DNA of 56,752 bases from Desulfuromonadaceae bacterium (GTDB taxonomy: Bacteria > Desulfobacterota > Desulfuromonadia > Geobacterales > Pseudopelobacteraceae): contig JAQTRC010000007.1 in NCBI GenBank assembly GCA_028712665.1, positions 1 through 56,752 on the forward strand, read 5' to 3'. Below, one piece after another: positions 44,541-53,891 of this stretch (positions are counted from its first letter, which is position 1; every line of letters begins with the position of its first letter). The position numbers and the translations under genes are program-made. The notes beneath the pieces are model-generated. The model had not been told where the DNA came from. It made no database searches and worked only from the letters and a program-made list of their open reading frames with translations.

Positions 44541-46403
44541 ATGCAGACCATAGATTCCCTGATCAGGGAAAGTTGCCAGAAATACAGCGATCAACCGGCG
44601 TTGCGCTACAAGCTTGCCGGGACATGGCAGAGCATCACCTATGGAGCACTATGGGAGCTTTCCGACCGGATTGCGGCCGGCATGATTAAAGGCGGTTTCA
44701 ATGTTGGCGATCATGCCGCCTTGCTGGCGCCGTCGTCGCCGCAGTGGGTGGCGGCATACCTCGGTATTCTGAAAGCAGGCGGAGTAGTAGTTCCAATCGA
44801 CAAGGAGCTGAAAGCGGCTGAACTGCGTCACATTCTGGCCGATTGCGATGCGCGCTTGGTGTTCAGCGCACCCCCCTGTCTAGATCTTGTTCTGGAAATT
44901 TTTCCGGATATCACAACTCTGGAGCGCATTGTAACGCTCACGCCGACCATAGCCGACGGTGCAGATTCCAGAGTTGTAGAGGTTCTTGACGCATTGATTG
45001 AAGAGTGGCGCGGACTGGTCGCCGCTGTTGATCTGCCGGCAGAACGTCGCACAACGATGGAAGTGCTGGCCCGTCAGGCATTCCGCCATCTACGCTATCC
45101 CTGTTCTGAATCAGGCGCTGCGGAAGAACCTGTTGATCCCTTTGACCCGGTGGAATGGCTCCGTTCCAAACTCACCCGCGAGGGAAAACTCCTGTCGTTG
45201 AACACTCTCTGCCACAGCGCGCCGCTCCCTGAAAAACCACGCTCCCATACCGATACGGCCGTGATCCTCTATACCTCCGGAACAACCGGCCGCTCGAAGG
45301 GCGCCATGCTCAGTCATGCCAATATCGTTTCCAACATCAAGGGAGCCACTAAACATTTTAATCTCGACAACAGTATCCACACCCTGTCATTTTTGCCGAT
45401 CAACCATGTTTTCGAACAGGTCTGCGGAGTTCTGCTGCCTCTCTCGCTTGGAGGAAAGGTATCCTTCTGCGAGTCGCTGAAAAAGCTGGGGGAAAATCTG
45501 GCGGAGGTCAAACCGACCTTCTTTCTGGCGGTTCCGGTAGTATACCGGATGATTCTGGACCGGGTTACAAAGAATATAAATTCCAAAAAACTCTCACAGT
45601 TTCTGTTCTCTGTTCCGTTCACACGGCCGATCGTTACCTCGAAAGTACGTCAGATATTCGGTTCCGGCACGATCTTTATCAGTGGAGGCGCGGCGCTTGA
45701 TCCGGCCATCGCCAAGGGGATGACCGAGTTCGGTTTGTCAATCTATCAGGGGTACGGAATCACCGAAACATCACCGATCATCAGCGCAGAGCAGCCGGGA
45801 GCCAAGCGGCTCGGCACGATCGGTCGTCTGCTCGATCGCGTTGAAGTAAGGATCGATGAACCAAACGATGAGGGGGTGGGGGAGATCATTGTAAAAGGGC
45901 CGAACGTTATGCAGGGGTATTATAAAAATCCGCTGGCCACGGCTGAAGTCCTCTCCGACGGTTGGTATCGCACCGGAGACTTGGGCCTGCTCAGCGAAGA
46001 CGGTTTCTTGACAATCAGCGGCCGTGTCAAAAACCTTATCGTGACCCCCAATGGCAAGAACGTCTATCCGGAAGAGGTGGAAAACGAGCTTCTAAAAAGT
46101 CCGTTCATTGCCGAGGTAATGGTCTATGGCCACCGGGTCGATACAACGTCGGAGGAGATTCATGCCATCATCTTCCCGGAACAGGAAGCGCTCGATAATC
46201 AATGCCGGATTGACGGCAAATGCCCGATGAGCGAGGCTGATGTTGAAGCGCTGCTGCGGATTGAAGTTCAGAAAGCCTGCAAAGGCCTTGCTGATTATAA
46301 ACGGGTTCGCAAGTTTACGATCCGCGAAGACGAGTTCCCCAAAACAACTACCCGCAAGATCAAGCGCTTTGCCGTGGAGGCCAGCATCTCAACCGGGCAT
46401 TGA
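44541..46403 (+). CDS. Long-chain acyl-CoA synthetase-type AMP-binding enzyme
   Basis: 620 residues. The AMP-binding signature is YTSGTTGRSKGAMLSHANIV at about residues 238-257. Others are YQGYGITETSPIIS (A5 motif), the WYRTGDLGLL aspartate and GRVKNLIVTPNGKNVYPEEVE. The layout resembles FadD15/AMP-forming long-chain fatty acid ligases. It activates fatty acids to acyl-CoA for lipid recycling or beta-oxidation. The hydrophilic insertion around residues 145-225 is longer than in short-chain enzymes. GGAGG precedes the ATG. It is a single gene. Confidence 0.9.
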   Translation: MQTIDSLIRESCQKYSDQPALRYKLAGTWQSITYGALWELSDRIAAGMIKGGFNVGDHAALLAPSSPQWVAAYLGILKAGGVVVPIDKELKAAELRHILADCDARLVFSAPPCLDLVLEIFPDITTLERIVTLTPTIADGADSRVVEVLDALIEEWRGLVAAVDLPAERRTTMEVLARQAFRHLRYPCSESGAAEEPVDPFDPVEWLRSKLTREGKLLSLNTLCHSAPLPEKPRSHTDTAVILYTSGTTGRSKGAMLSHANIVSNIKGATKHFNLDNSIHTLSFLPINHVFEQVCGVLLPLSLGGKVSFCESLKKLGENLAEVKPTFFLAVPVVYRMILDRVTKNINSKKLSQFLFSVPFTRPIVTSKVRQIFGSGTIFISGGAALDPAIAKGMTEFGLSIYQGYGITETSPIISAEQPGAKRLGTIGRLLDRVEVRIDEPNDEGVGEIIVKGPNVMQGYYKNPLATAEVLSDGWYRTGDLGLLSEDGFLTISGRVKNLIVTPNGKNVYPEEVENELLKSPFIAEVMVYGHRVDTTSEEIHAIIFPEQEALDNQCRIDGKCPMSEADVEALLRIEVQKACKGLADYKRVRKFTIREDEFPKTTTRKIKRFAVEASISTGH

Positions 46404-46513
46404 GCCCTCACCAGGATATTTTGTTCAGATTCAGGTGGGGTCCTCGCTAATGACGTTTAAATATGTTCCCCTTCACTCGACGGGAGAGGTTTATTGCTGC
46501 TTTTGCAAGAAGC

Positions 46514-47455
46514 TCAAGTATGTCTACACCCCTGCCAACTCCCCCGCCGCGTCAATTCGTTGACAATCTTGTACCACATCTGGTTATTTTTCAGTCCCCA
46601 CCGCGGCGCGACGCGTATATCGAGCGGCGCCGAGCCGTACAGACGCTGTATGGCTATCCTGGAGGGGAGCAGCTCCAGAAAGTCTGCTGTTGTCGAGACG
46701 TATTGCTCCAGGGTAAGGGGTGTGAACTCGCCACGCCGGTATATCTCGGCCAGAATGGTCCCCTCTACTGCGTGCAGCTGGTGCAGCTTGAGAGAATTTA
46801 TCGGCAGAGCGGCCATCAAATCCGTTGTCTTTAGGAATTCCCCGGCAGACTCTTCCTGAAAACCGTAGATCAGATGGGCGCAGATGTCAAAATTACGCCC
46901 GGCGGCATGATTAACCGCCGTAATAAAATCATTCAGAGTGTGTCCGCGGTTGATCCGATCCAGGATGGAGTCATCCATCGACTGCAGCCCCAGTTCAAGG
47001 CAGACGTAATGTGTCCGGGCGATCTCCTCCAGGAGATCCAATATCTCTTCGCTGATGGCATCGGGACGGGTGCCGATGGAAATGCCAACTACATCCGGGT
47101 GGTCAAGAGCCCGACGGTACAGGGAGGCCAGCAGTTCTACCGAGCCGTAGGTGTTGGTGTATTTTTGAAAGTAAATGATAAATTTTTGGGAACCCAGGCG
47201 AATCCGGTGATACTCCATCCCCTCCGCCATCTGCTTCTCAATCGGGATCACCGGCAGCGTCTCTTTTGGTGAAAAGGAGACATTGTTGCAGTATATGCAT
47301 CCGCCGGTCCCCTTGCTGCCGTCACGGTTGGGACAGGTAAAGCCGGCGTCCACGTTGACTTTGCTGATCCGGAAACCAAAACGGCGGCGCAGGTAGTGAC
47401 CATAGGAGTTGATGTGAAGCTCCGGATGGATTCGTTCGTCATGGGTGTTGGACAT
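46514..47455 (-). CDS. Radical SAM protein, TIGR01212/YhcC-like
   Basis: 313 residues from the ATG at 47455, which overlaps the thiE stop by one base (TGATG). The cluster-binding Cys are spaced unusually (CPNRDGSKGTGGCIYC, CX12CX2C), which is characteristic of this family and not the common CX3CX2C. QKYTNTYGS, GTRPDAI and LELGLQSMDDSILDRINRGH are other family blocks, and the Elp3/MiaB-type barrel follows. Substrate is unknown, with tRNA or protein modification suspected for relatives. Here it is the last gene of the thiamine operon, thus under the TPP riboswitch. Confidence 0.9.
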   Translation of the reverse strand: MSNTHDERIHPELHINSYGHYLRRRFGFRISKVNVDAGFTCPNRDGSKGTGGCIYCNNVSFSPKETLPVIPIEKQMAEGMEYHRIRLGSQKFIIYFQKYTNTYGSVELLASLYRRALDHPDVVGISIGTRPDAISEEILDLLEEIARTHYVCLELGLQSMDDSILDRINRGHTLNDFITAVNHAAGRNFDICAHLIYGFQEESAGEFLKTTDLMAALPINSLKLHQLHAVEGTILAEIYRRGEFTPLTLEQYVSTTADFLELLPSRIAIQRLYGSAPLDIRVAPRWGLKNNQMWYKIVNELTRRGSWQGCRHT

Positions 47456-48090
47456 CAAGAGGCTCGCTCTTCAATCTTTTTCAGCAGAGATGCGGCGGCG
47501 TCACGTGGATCCGCCGCCGAAAGTATGGCGGATATTACAGCTATGCCTTGACAGCCGGCAGAAAGGGCATCAGAAACGTTTCTCTGATTGATGCCGCCCA
47601 GGGCAATAACCGGTATGTTCAGAGCGCGCACCGCGTCAGACAGTTTTATGACACCGGAGGGGGCTCCGTAGCCCGCTTTGGATGGGGTATGATAGACCGG
47701 TCCGAACGTGACGATATCGGCGCCATCCGCCTCTGCGCATTCGGCTTCGTCAACGGAGTGGGCGGAGTATAAGATTACTTTACCCTGTCTCCGCATACTC
47801 CTGACTACGGCCACTGGAAGACTGTTGACACCGATCTGAACACCGTCGGCGCCGACCGCCTGGGCAATATCCATTCGGTCGTTAATGATAAGTCGTGCGC
47901 CATAATCGGCCGTAAGACGCCTCATCTCTACGGCAAGGCGGTACAGCTCAAGAGTGGAGAGGTCTTTCTCGCGCAACTGAACTGCTTTGACGCCGCCACA
48001 AAGCGCCTGGCGCACCACCTGTTCCAACGGTCTGCCGCAGGTTTGGAAACGATCCGTTATCAGGTACAGGTTAAAATCTGTAGTTTGCAT
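47455..48090 (-). CDS. thiE: Thiamine-phosphate synthase
   Basis: 211 residues. The TIM-barrel motifs of ThiE are visible: LYLITDRF at the start, AVQLREKDLSTLEL, ARLIINDRMDIAQAVGADGVQIG, VTFGPVYHTPSK and PVIALGGIN. It joins HMP-pyrophosphate with thiazole phosphate to give thiamine phosphate. It lies 16 bases after thiG and is overlapped by the radical SAM gene. Confidence 0.96.
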   Translation of the reverse strand: MQTTDFNLYLITDRFQTCGRPLEQVVRQALCGGVKAVQLREKDLSTLELYRLAVEMRRLTADYGARLIINDRMDIAQAVGADGVQIGVNSLPVAVVRSMRRQGKVILYSAHSVDEAECAEADGADIVTFGPVYHTPSKAGYGAPSGVIKLSDAVRALNIPVIALGGINQRNVSDALSAGCQGIAVISAILSAADPRDAAASLLKKIEERAS

Positions 48091-48106
48091 CAGGGCGCGA
48101 CAGTTA

Positions 48107-48883
48107 TCAGATCATGCCGTCCAGCGGACTGGAGGCATTGGCGTAGAGTTTGCGCGGAATCCGACCGGCCTTGTACGACAGTCTGCCGGCAATAACCGCC
48201 AGTTTCATCGCTTCCGCCATCGCAATCGGATCCCGTGCGCCGGCAATGGCTGTGTTCATCAGAACACCGGCGCACCCCAGCTCCATGGCTATTGCAGCAT
48301 CTGAAGCCGAACCGACCCCGGCATCCACGATGACCGGTACGCTGATATTCTCAAGGATGATTCGGATATTATACGGGTTGCGGATACCGAGCCCGCTGCC
48401 GATCGGAGCTCCCAAAGGCATTACGGCTGCACAGCCCAGATCCTGCAGTTTTTTACAGACAATCACATCGTCGCTACAGTAAGGAAGGACTGTAAAACCT
48501 TCCGATATCAGAATTTTTGCGGCTTTGAGCAATTCCTCGTTATCCGGGAAGAGGGTTTTCTCATCCCCCAGAACTTCCAGTTTAACAAAATCCGACATCC
48601 CGGCTTCGCGGGCCAGACGGCAGGTGCGAACGGCATCGTCTGCCGTGTAGCAGCCGGCGGTATTGGGAAGCAGAGTGTACTTCTTGAGATCTATGTAGTC
48701 CAGCAGCGACTCTTTGCTACGGTCTAGGTTAACGCGCCGGACGGCCACGGTGATAATCTCTGCCCCGGAAATTTCCAGGGCGCGGGCGGTCTGCTCGAAG
48801 CTGGCATACTTGCCGGTACCCACCATGAGCCGCGAATTGAATGATCGCCCGCCAATAATCAGTCTGTCGTCAGTTTGTTCCAT
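48107..48883 (-). CDS. thiG: Thiazole synthase
   Basis: 258 residues. [19 protein letters not shown] near the N-terminus, the [16 protein letters not shown] block with the lysine that forms the imine with deoxyxylulose phosphate, then [18 protein letters not shown] and [20 protein letters not shown] are ThiG signatures. It makes the thiazole ring of thiamine from DXP, glycine imine and ThiS thiocarboxylate. It starts 5 bases after thiS. Confidence 0.97.
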   Translation of the reverse strand: MEQTDDRLIIGGRSFNSRLMVGTGKYASFEQTARALEISGAEIITVAVRRVNLDRSKESLLDYIDLKKYTLLPNTAGCYTADDAVRTCRLAREAGMSDFVKLEVLGDEKTLFPDNEELLKAAKILISEGFTVLPYCSDDVIVCKKLQDLGCAAVMPLGAPIGSGLGIRNPYNIRIILENISVPVIVDAGVGSASDAAIAMELGCAGVLMNTAIAGARDPIAMAEAMKLAVIAGRLSYKAGRIPRKLYANASSPLDGMI

Positions 48884-48888
48884 ATATG

Positions 48889-49089
48889 CTATCCTCCACC
48901 TACAAAATGAACTATTTCAACTTTGTCACCGTCTGTCAGGACGAGTGCGCCGTACTCTGCTTTGGGAACGATATCGAGATTCACTTCAACTGCAACCCGC
49001 TCAACTCCAATGCCCAACTCTGTTAACAGTCCCGCAACCGAGTTGCCGTTTATTGTCTCAATATTTTCGCCATTTAATACAATCCGCAT
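48889..49089 (-). CDS. thiS: Sulfur carrier protein ThiS
   Basis: 66 residues with the ubiquitin-like fold pattern ([13 protein letters not shown] ... [15 protein letters not shown] ... [16 protein letters not shown]). The C-terminus is Gly-Gly-Gly, whose final Gly-Gly would be adenylated and thiocarboxylated; many ThiS end in just two Gly. It donates sulfur to the thiazole. It is the first gene of the operon, just downstream of the riboswitch. No thiF or thiH is in the window. Confidence 0.95.
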   Translation of the reverse strand: MRIVLNGENIETINGNSVAGLLTELGIGVERVAVEVNLDIVPKAEYGALVLTDGDKVEIVHFVGGG

Positions 49090-49105
49090 GTCTCACTCCA
49101 CAAAC

Positions 49106-49126
49106 AAAAAAACCGCAGAAGCGGCT
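49106..49126 (-). terminator. Riboswitch-linked attenuator terminator upstream of thiS
   Basis: On the minus strand CCGC-TTCT-GCGG is followed by seven T, between the TPP aptamer and the thiS start. It is placed to stop transcription when TPP is bound. Confidence 0.75.
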
Positions 49127-49144
49127 GGTAAAATCGATAGGTCG

Positions 49145-49225
49145 CGCTTCCCTACGCCGGAATTACCCGGATCAGGTACTAAGGGTCGCGGTTATAAGCC
49201 GCTCTCAGCCGAAACTCCCCCAGCG
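49145..49225 (-). ncRNA. TPP riboswitch (THI element)
   Basis: On the minus strand the conserved pieces appear in order: GGGGAG, GGCTGAGAG, GACCCTT, ACCTGATCCGGGTAAT and GCGTAGGGAAGCG. Ends CGCT (49225-49222) and AGCG (49148-49145) pair as the basal stem. It binds thiamine pyrophosphate and controls thiS-thiG-thiE-radical SAM through the following terminator. Confidence 0.97.
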
Positions 49226-49489
49226 TTTTCAACAAACTAGATGATTGCCCCCGCTCTGTCAATCCAATTTTCCGTTGTACCGAATACCGGCATCATAACC
49301 CTGATAAAGAGAAATAGCGCCGCATCAAAATAAATTTCTGCTCAAGATGAAAAAACAATTTCCGATTAACTAAATTATATTTATCAAAAGCTATCGTCTT
49401 ATTGAAATTTTGGTATATTTCTGGCATTGTGGGAGCGTCATCAAATTCACCCACTTAAATGACTTCAAAAATACAACAAAACCGGAGAG

Positions 49490-50590
49490 ATGAAAACGAT
49501 GTGCAGGAAGATATTTGTAGGTGCTACCGGCCAGCATTGCGGAAAGACTACCATCAGTCTCTCCCTGATGCATCTGGCTCGCAGAAAGTACAGACGGGTC
49601 GGTTTTATGAAGCCTGTCGGCCCCAAATGCATCGAATTTAAAGGGCATGTAGTTGATAAGGACGCGGCAATGTTTGCCTCTGTTTTTGGTGTGGAGGAGG
49701 ATATTGCCCTAATGTCTCCTTTTACTCTTACATCCACGACAACCCGCAGCTTTCTGGATGGTGAGATAGACATCGAAGCGCCTGGAGAAATCATCCGCGC
49801 AGCCGCCGCCGAGTTGGAAAGTAAATATGATTTTCTGATCATAGAAGGCGCCGGTCATTGTGGCGTTGGTTCAGTGGTCGGGGTAAATAATGCCAAAGTG
49901 GCGGCCATGCTCAATGCTCCGGTGCTCCTTCTGACCGGCGGGGGTATAGGCAATGTGATTGATGCTGTCGAACTCAATCTGGCTCTGTACGAACGGGAAA
50001 GAGCCGGCGTAAGAGTTATCATGGCAAACAAGCTGGTTGCAGAAAAGCGCGCCCACACAATGAGATACCTGAAAAAAGCATTTGCGGGGAGTGATATGCT
50101 GGTGACAGGCGCGTTCGACTATTCGCCTATTCTGGCCGACCCGACTCTGCAACACATATCGGATCTGCTAGGTCTACCTTTAAGGGGAGACCCAGGAGAG
50201 CGGACCCGCATCTGTCACAACATCCAGCTGGGGGCGGCTTCATCCCAGATAGTCATCGACCATCTGGATCCGTCGACTCTTCTTATTGTAACAAGTTCAC
50301 GCGACGAGTTGCTGGTCACGGCATCGGCGTTGCACCACATACCGGAGTACAAGTCGCGCCTGACCGGTCTCCTGATCGCCGGCCATGTCCCGGTATCCAA
50401 CATAACCCAGCGGATAATCGATGACAGCGGAATTCCTTATATCCGGATCGAAGAAACATCCTCGGACATTTTTTACCGGTTGCGTGAACACGTATCGAAG
50501 ATCGGCCCGGAAGACATAGAGAAAATAGATCTGATCAATTCGATAGCAGAGCGCTACATAGATTTTGATGCGATCGATGCCACACTGTAG
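49490..50590 (+). CDS. BioD/CobB-like P-loop protein with DRTGG domain
   Basis: 366 residues. The P-loop GATGQHCGKTTISLSLM at residues 11-27 and the IIEGAGHCGVGSVVGV segment are as in dethiobiotin synthetase/cobyrinate synthetase-like ATPases (also the N-terminal part of long phosphotransacetylases). The second half (about 215-325) fits a DRTGG domain, a module found next to CBS domains or in Pta. There is no phosphotransacetylase catalytic domain. Function is unknown; a nucleotide-sensing regulatory role is possible. CGGAGAG precedes the ATG. It lies ahead of flbD-motAB by 86 bases. Confidence 0.8.
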   Translation: MKTMCRKIFVGATGQHCGKTTISLSLMHLARRKYRRVGFMKPVGPKCIEFKGHVVDKDAAMFASVFGVEEDIALMSPFTLTSTTTRSFLDGEIDIEAPGEIIRAAAAELESKYDFLIIEGAGHCGVGSVVGVNNAKVAAMLNAPVLLLTGGGIGNVIDAVELNLALYERERAGVRVIMANKLVAEKRAHTMRYLKKAFAGSDMLVTGAFDYSPILADPTLQHISDLLGLPLRGDPGERTRICHNIQLGAASSQIVIDHLDPSTLLIVTSSRDELLVTASALHHIPEYKSRLTGLLIAGHVPVSNITQRIIDDSGIPYIRIEETSSDIFYRLREHVSKIGPEDIEKIDLINSIAERYIDFDAIDATL

Positions 50591-50676
50591 GATAAACTGA
50601 AAATGGCAAATAGTTCTTGACCTTACGTAGTTTTTGATATTTATAGGAAAATCATGATTTATTTACCGGGGCCCGC

Positions 50677-51000
50677 ATGATTGCACTTACACGTATGGAC
50701 AAACAGCTGATGTATATTAACCCTGACCACATCGTCAGCATTGAGGAAACCCCGGATACTGTCATTACACTTTTCAACGGCAATCATTATATCGTAAAAG
50801 AACGGGCCGACATCATCATCAGCAGGATTGTAGCCTTCAGGGCCAGGATCTTGCGGCGTTGCGGAACGCCAAAGGTAAAGAAATATCTCCAGCGGCAACA
50901 GATCAGCCAATTTCAGAGGGTTACTATTGAAAAAGAGGCCATCTGTCCTGTCGATCGGGACAAGTATGTCATTACTCCATTTCACAGCCGGGATTTTTAG
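50677..51000 (+). CDS. flbD: FlbD-family flagellar protein
   Basis: 107 residues. The N-terminal 65 residues are the FlbD domain: IALTRMDKQLMYINPDHIVSIEETPDTVITLFNG, then VKERADIIISRIVAFRARIL. The basic C-terminal part (about 68-107) is longer than in typical FlbD of about 70 residues. FlbD/FliJ-region small proteins are found with motility genes. Here it is 3 bases before motA. The exact role is unclear. Confidence 0.87.
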   Translation: MIALTRMDKQLMYINPDHIVSIEETPDTVITLFNGNHYIVKERADIIISRIVAFRARILRRCGTPKVKKYLQRQQISQFQRVTIEKEAICPVDRDKYVITPFHSRDF

Positions 51001-51003
51001 CCT

Positions 51004-51750
51004 ATGGATTTAGCAACGATTATAGGACTGGTAATGGGTTTCGGCGCCATTTTTGGCGGTGCTGCGATAGAAGGCGTCCATATTTCAGCCCTCATCCAGC
51101 CAACAGCGGCCTTGATCGTTTTAGGGGGTACCTTTGGCGCTACGTTCGTCTCTTTTCCTCTATCAGCTATCATTGGCGCTCTGAAGGAGGTCAAGACTGC
51201 CTTCCTTCCGACAAAGGTTGATCACGATCAGGTTGTAAAAGACATAATCAGCTACGCCACCAAGGCCCGACGCAATGGCCTGATCTCTCTCGAACAGGAA
51301 GCCCAGTCGGCTCGCGACCCTTTCATCAAAAAGGGAATATCGCTGGTGGTTGACGGCATCGATCCGCAGAAACTTCGCGAGACTCTTGAGGCTGATATTA
51401 TGGCCTACGAAGACCATTACAAACACAGCGTTGAATTCTTCGAGTCCGCCGGGGGATATTCGCCGACCATCGGTATTATCGGGGCCGTTCTCGGCCTGAT
51501 CCACGTCATGGCTAATCTATCGGATACTACCAAGCTTGGAGCGGGTATAGCCGTTGCGTTCGTTGCAACTATCTATGGCCTTATAGTCGCCAACATTATC
51601 TGTCTGCCGATCGGAACCAAGCTGAAAATCAGGATGAAGGAGGAGATTCTGCGCCGGGTAATGATCCTGGAAGGGTTGATCGCGATACAAAATGGCGAAA
51701 ACCCTCATTTCATCGAGCAGAAGCTCAAGGCCTTCGTGGGCGGCCACTAA
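51004..51750 (+). CDS. motA: Flagellar motor stator protein MotA
   Basis: 248 residues with four membrane segments (about 3-22, 30-52, 150-172, 182-204). IIGLVMGFGAIFGGAAIEG and SAGGYSPTIGIIGAVLGLIHVM are MotA-family blocks. A cytoplasmic loop (about 60-145) carries the charged residues that face FliG. Together with MotB it forms the proton (or sodium) channel that powers flagellar rotation. It is 3 bases after flbD and 6 before motB. Confidence 0.95.
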   Translation: MDLATIIGLVMGFGAIFGGAAIEGVHISALIQPTAALIVLGGTFGATFVSFPLSAIIGALKEVKTAFLPTKVDHDQVVKDIISYATKARRNGLISLEQEAQSARDPFIKKGISLVVDGIDPQKLRETLEADIMAYEDHYKHSVEFFESAGGYSPTIGIIGAVLGLIHVMANLSDTTKLGAGIAVAFVATIYGLIVANIICLPIGTKLKIRMKEEILRRVMILEGLIAIQNGENPHFIEQKLKAFVGGH

Positions 51751-51756
51751 CCAGCC

Positions 51757-52542
51757 ATGGCACTCAAGAAAGAACCGGAGAAGCACGCAAACCACGAACG
51801 CTGGCTGGTATCCTATGCCGACTTTATCACCCTGCTGTTCGCAGTTTTCGTGGTTTTGTACGCAATGGGACAGAGCGACAAGGCAAAGGTCGAAGCGGTC
51901 ATGCAGTCGATTCAGCAGTCGTTCGGCATGTCTACTGCCGGCTCGCAAGCTCCTAAGCTCAATGTAATTAATTCCAGGCAGATAACTGTCATTCCATCGC
52001 TCGTGCCGGATGTTTCAATAGCCCCGATCGGTCGCCAACGTAGAGCGCAGGCAAAGGTTCGCGCCGAAGAAAAAGATTTCCGCCAGATCAAGTCCTCAAT
52101 AGAGGCATATCTTGTCAAGCAGGGCGCTCAGAACAAGGTTGTCCTTGAAATTACCCGCCGGGGACTGATCGTCAGTCTGAAGGAGGCTGGTTTTTTCGAT
52201 TCGGGTCGCGCCACTATCAAACCCGAAGCGTATGATCTGGTCAACACAATCGCCGAAGTAATGACCCAGTATAATAACCCGTTGCGGGTTGAGGGGCATA
52301 CCGACAATGTACCGATCTCCACCGCACAGTTTCCGTCCAACTGGGAGCTTTCAACAGCACGCGCAACAAATGGCCTCAAGTATCTGTTAAATAATTTCGA
52401 TGTAGATCCTGACAAGATCTCGGCCACCGGGTATGCCGAATTTCGCCCCATTGCCGAAAACGCCACGCCTGAAGGACGCGCGAGAAACCGCCGCGTTGAC
52501 CTCGTTATGCTCTCCAGTGACGGAGTGCGTGGCGAACCATAG
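51757..52542 (+). CDS. motB: Flagellar motor stator protein MotB
   Basis: 261 residues. A single membrane helix WLVSYADFITLLFAVFVVLYA carries Asp22, the conserved ion-binding residue. The periplasmic C-terminal part (about 145-250) is an OmpA-type peptidoglycan-binding domain with VEGHTDNVPISTAQFPSNWE, LSTARA and GRARNRRVDLVML. It anchors the stator to the wall. No hairpin terminator was found in the 185 bases after the stop. Confidence 0.95.
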   Translation: MALKKEPEKHANHERWLVSYADFITLLFAVFVVLYAMGQSDKAKVEAVMQSIQQSFGMSTAGSQAPKLNVINSRQITVIPSLVPDVSIAPIGRQRRAQAKVRAEEKDFRQIKSSIEAYLVKQGAQNKVVLEITRRGLIVSLKEAGFFDSGRATIKPEAYDLVNTIAEVMTQYNNPLRVEGHTDNVPISTAQFPSNWELSTARATNGLKYLLNNFDVDPDKISATGYAEFRPIAENATPEGRARNRRVDLVMLSSDGVRGEP

Positions 52543-52727
52543 CAAATTTTCCGCTCCGGTTATTTCCCTGCCGGAATCCTACTCTCTTCATAACGCCCTA
52601 CGCTGGCGGCAGCTCTCTGTACGACAAGACCCAAGGCGGGTCAGTTCGTATGCAAGGTACGGAGGGAGAAAGGGCTATCTGTCGGACTCTTATTCGATTT
52701 TTATTGCTATAAGAGTCTCGTGCCTGG

Positions 52728-53189
52728 TTAGTCTCTACTCTTGTTGTTGCGTAAATCCTCAAGCAACGAGTGAATTTCTGCTATGGCCACATTCTGCGCG
52801 TCGAGTGCCTCCATTATCGCCCTTATCTCCAGCTCCGCCTTCATATTTATCTCATAATCGTTATGTGCCTCAATGCGATCCCGTGCAGCCTGCCGATTCT
52901 GGCTCATCATGATCATCGGAGCTGTATAGGCGGCCTGAAGAGAGAGAACAAGATTCATGAGGATGAAGGGATACGGGTCCCAATGTCTCATCCACGCAGT
53001 AACGTTGAGGATTGCCCATATTCCGAGCAATGAGGACTGACCGATAATGAACCCCCAGGAGCCGACTCTCGCAACTACCCAGTCTGCAGCTTGCTGACCA
53101 AGCGTCAGCTGTGCATTTATCACCTCATTGATGTTTTTTACCGAGGCATGGTCGTGTCGAAACGGCCCAGGAAATTTGGGTTTTGTCAT
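52728..53189 (-). CDS. DUF1003 membrane protein
   Basis: 153 residues. Two membrane helices (about 45-65 and 73-95) fit the DUF1003 pattern: ADWVVARVGSWGFIIGQ, then WDPYPFILMNLVLSLQAAYTAPMIMMSQNRQ. A charged C-terminal helix (about 100-150, possible coiled coil) follows. Family function is unknown. Its ribosome site AAGGAG is formed by the last codons of the upstream response regulator, so the two are coupled. It is the third gene of a kinase-regulator-DUF1003 operon. Confidence 0.88.
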   Translation of the reverse strand: MTKPKFPGPFRHDHASVKNINEVINAQLTLGQQAADWVVARVGSWGFIIGQSSLLGIWAILNVTAWMRHWDPYPFILMNLVLSLQAAYTAPMIMMSQNRQAARDRIEAHNDYEINMKAELEIRAIMEALDAQNVAIAEIHSLLEDLRNNKSRD

Positions 53190-53192
53190 GGA

Positions 53193-53891
53193 TTACTCCT
53201 TTAAAATTCTTACGTTAAGCTGCGCATCAAATTTATATCCCACGCCGTAGACCGATTGAATCAGTTCCGTATCCGGCGATACAGCGGAAATTTTCTTGCG
53301 CAGGTTCTTGATGTGACTATCTACAGTTCGATCACTGACGACCCGTTGGTCAGGGTAGATCTGATCCATCAGCTTGGAACGATTATATATGCGTCCGGGA
53401 TTGGCAGCCAGAAAAGTGAGCAGTTTGAACTCGACAACGGTAAGCTCCAACTCATTGCCATACAGAGTCGCTAATAGTCGCTCCTCGTCCAGATGGAGCT
53501 GAGAAGCCTCTCCAGCCGGCTTCTGGTTGGCACTTCTCCTCAACACCGCCTTTACACGGGCTACAACCTCTCTGGGGCTGAACGGTTTACAGATATAATC
53601 ATCCGCCCCTAGTTCAAGACCTATAAGCCGGTCAATTTCCTCGATACGGGCAGTGACCATAATGATTGGAACCGAAGAAAATGTTCGAATTTCCTTGCAG
53701 ATATCAATGCCATTTCGCCCCGGCAGCATCAAGTCGAGCAGGATCAGGGCCGGCATTCTTTCGCGAACGGATGGCAGAACATCAATGCCATTTTCAAGAC
53801 ATTCAGGTTCATATCCGGACCGATGAAGATAATTGCTCAAAAGTTTAGAGAGCTTCGGCTCGTCTTCGACAATAAGTATTAAATCATTCAT
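53193..53891 (-). CDS. OmpR-family response regulator
   Basis: 232 residues. The receiver domain (about 1-115) has the acidic pair Glu9/Asp10 and phospho-acceptor Asp53 in LILLDLMLPGRNG, plus the KPFSPREVV lysine. A winged-helix output domain (about 130-228) contains LELTVVEFKLLTFLAANPGRIYNRSKLMD and VDSHIKNLRKKI. It regulates genes when phosphorylated by the kinase whose gene overlaps it by 8 bases. The divergent Spy/CpxP-like gene is a likely target. Confidence 0.95.
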   Translation of the reverse strand: MNDLILIVEDEPKLSKLLSNYLHRSGYEPECLENGIDVLPSVRERMPALILLDLMLPGRNGIDICKEIRTFSSVPIIMVTARIEEIDRLIGLELGADDYICKPFSPREVVARVKAVLRRSANQKPAGEASQLHLDEERLLATLYGNELELTVVEFKLLTFLAANPGRIYNRSKLMDQIYPDQRVVSDRTVDSHIKNLRKKISAVSPDTELIQSVYGVGYKFDAQLNVRILKE

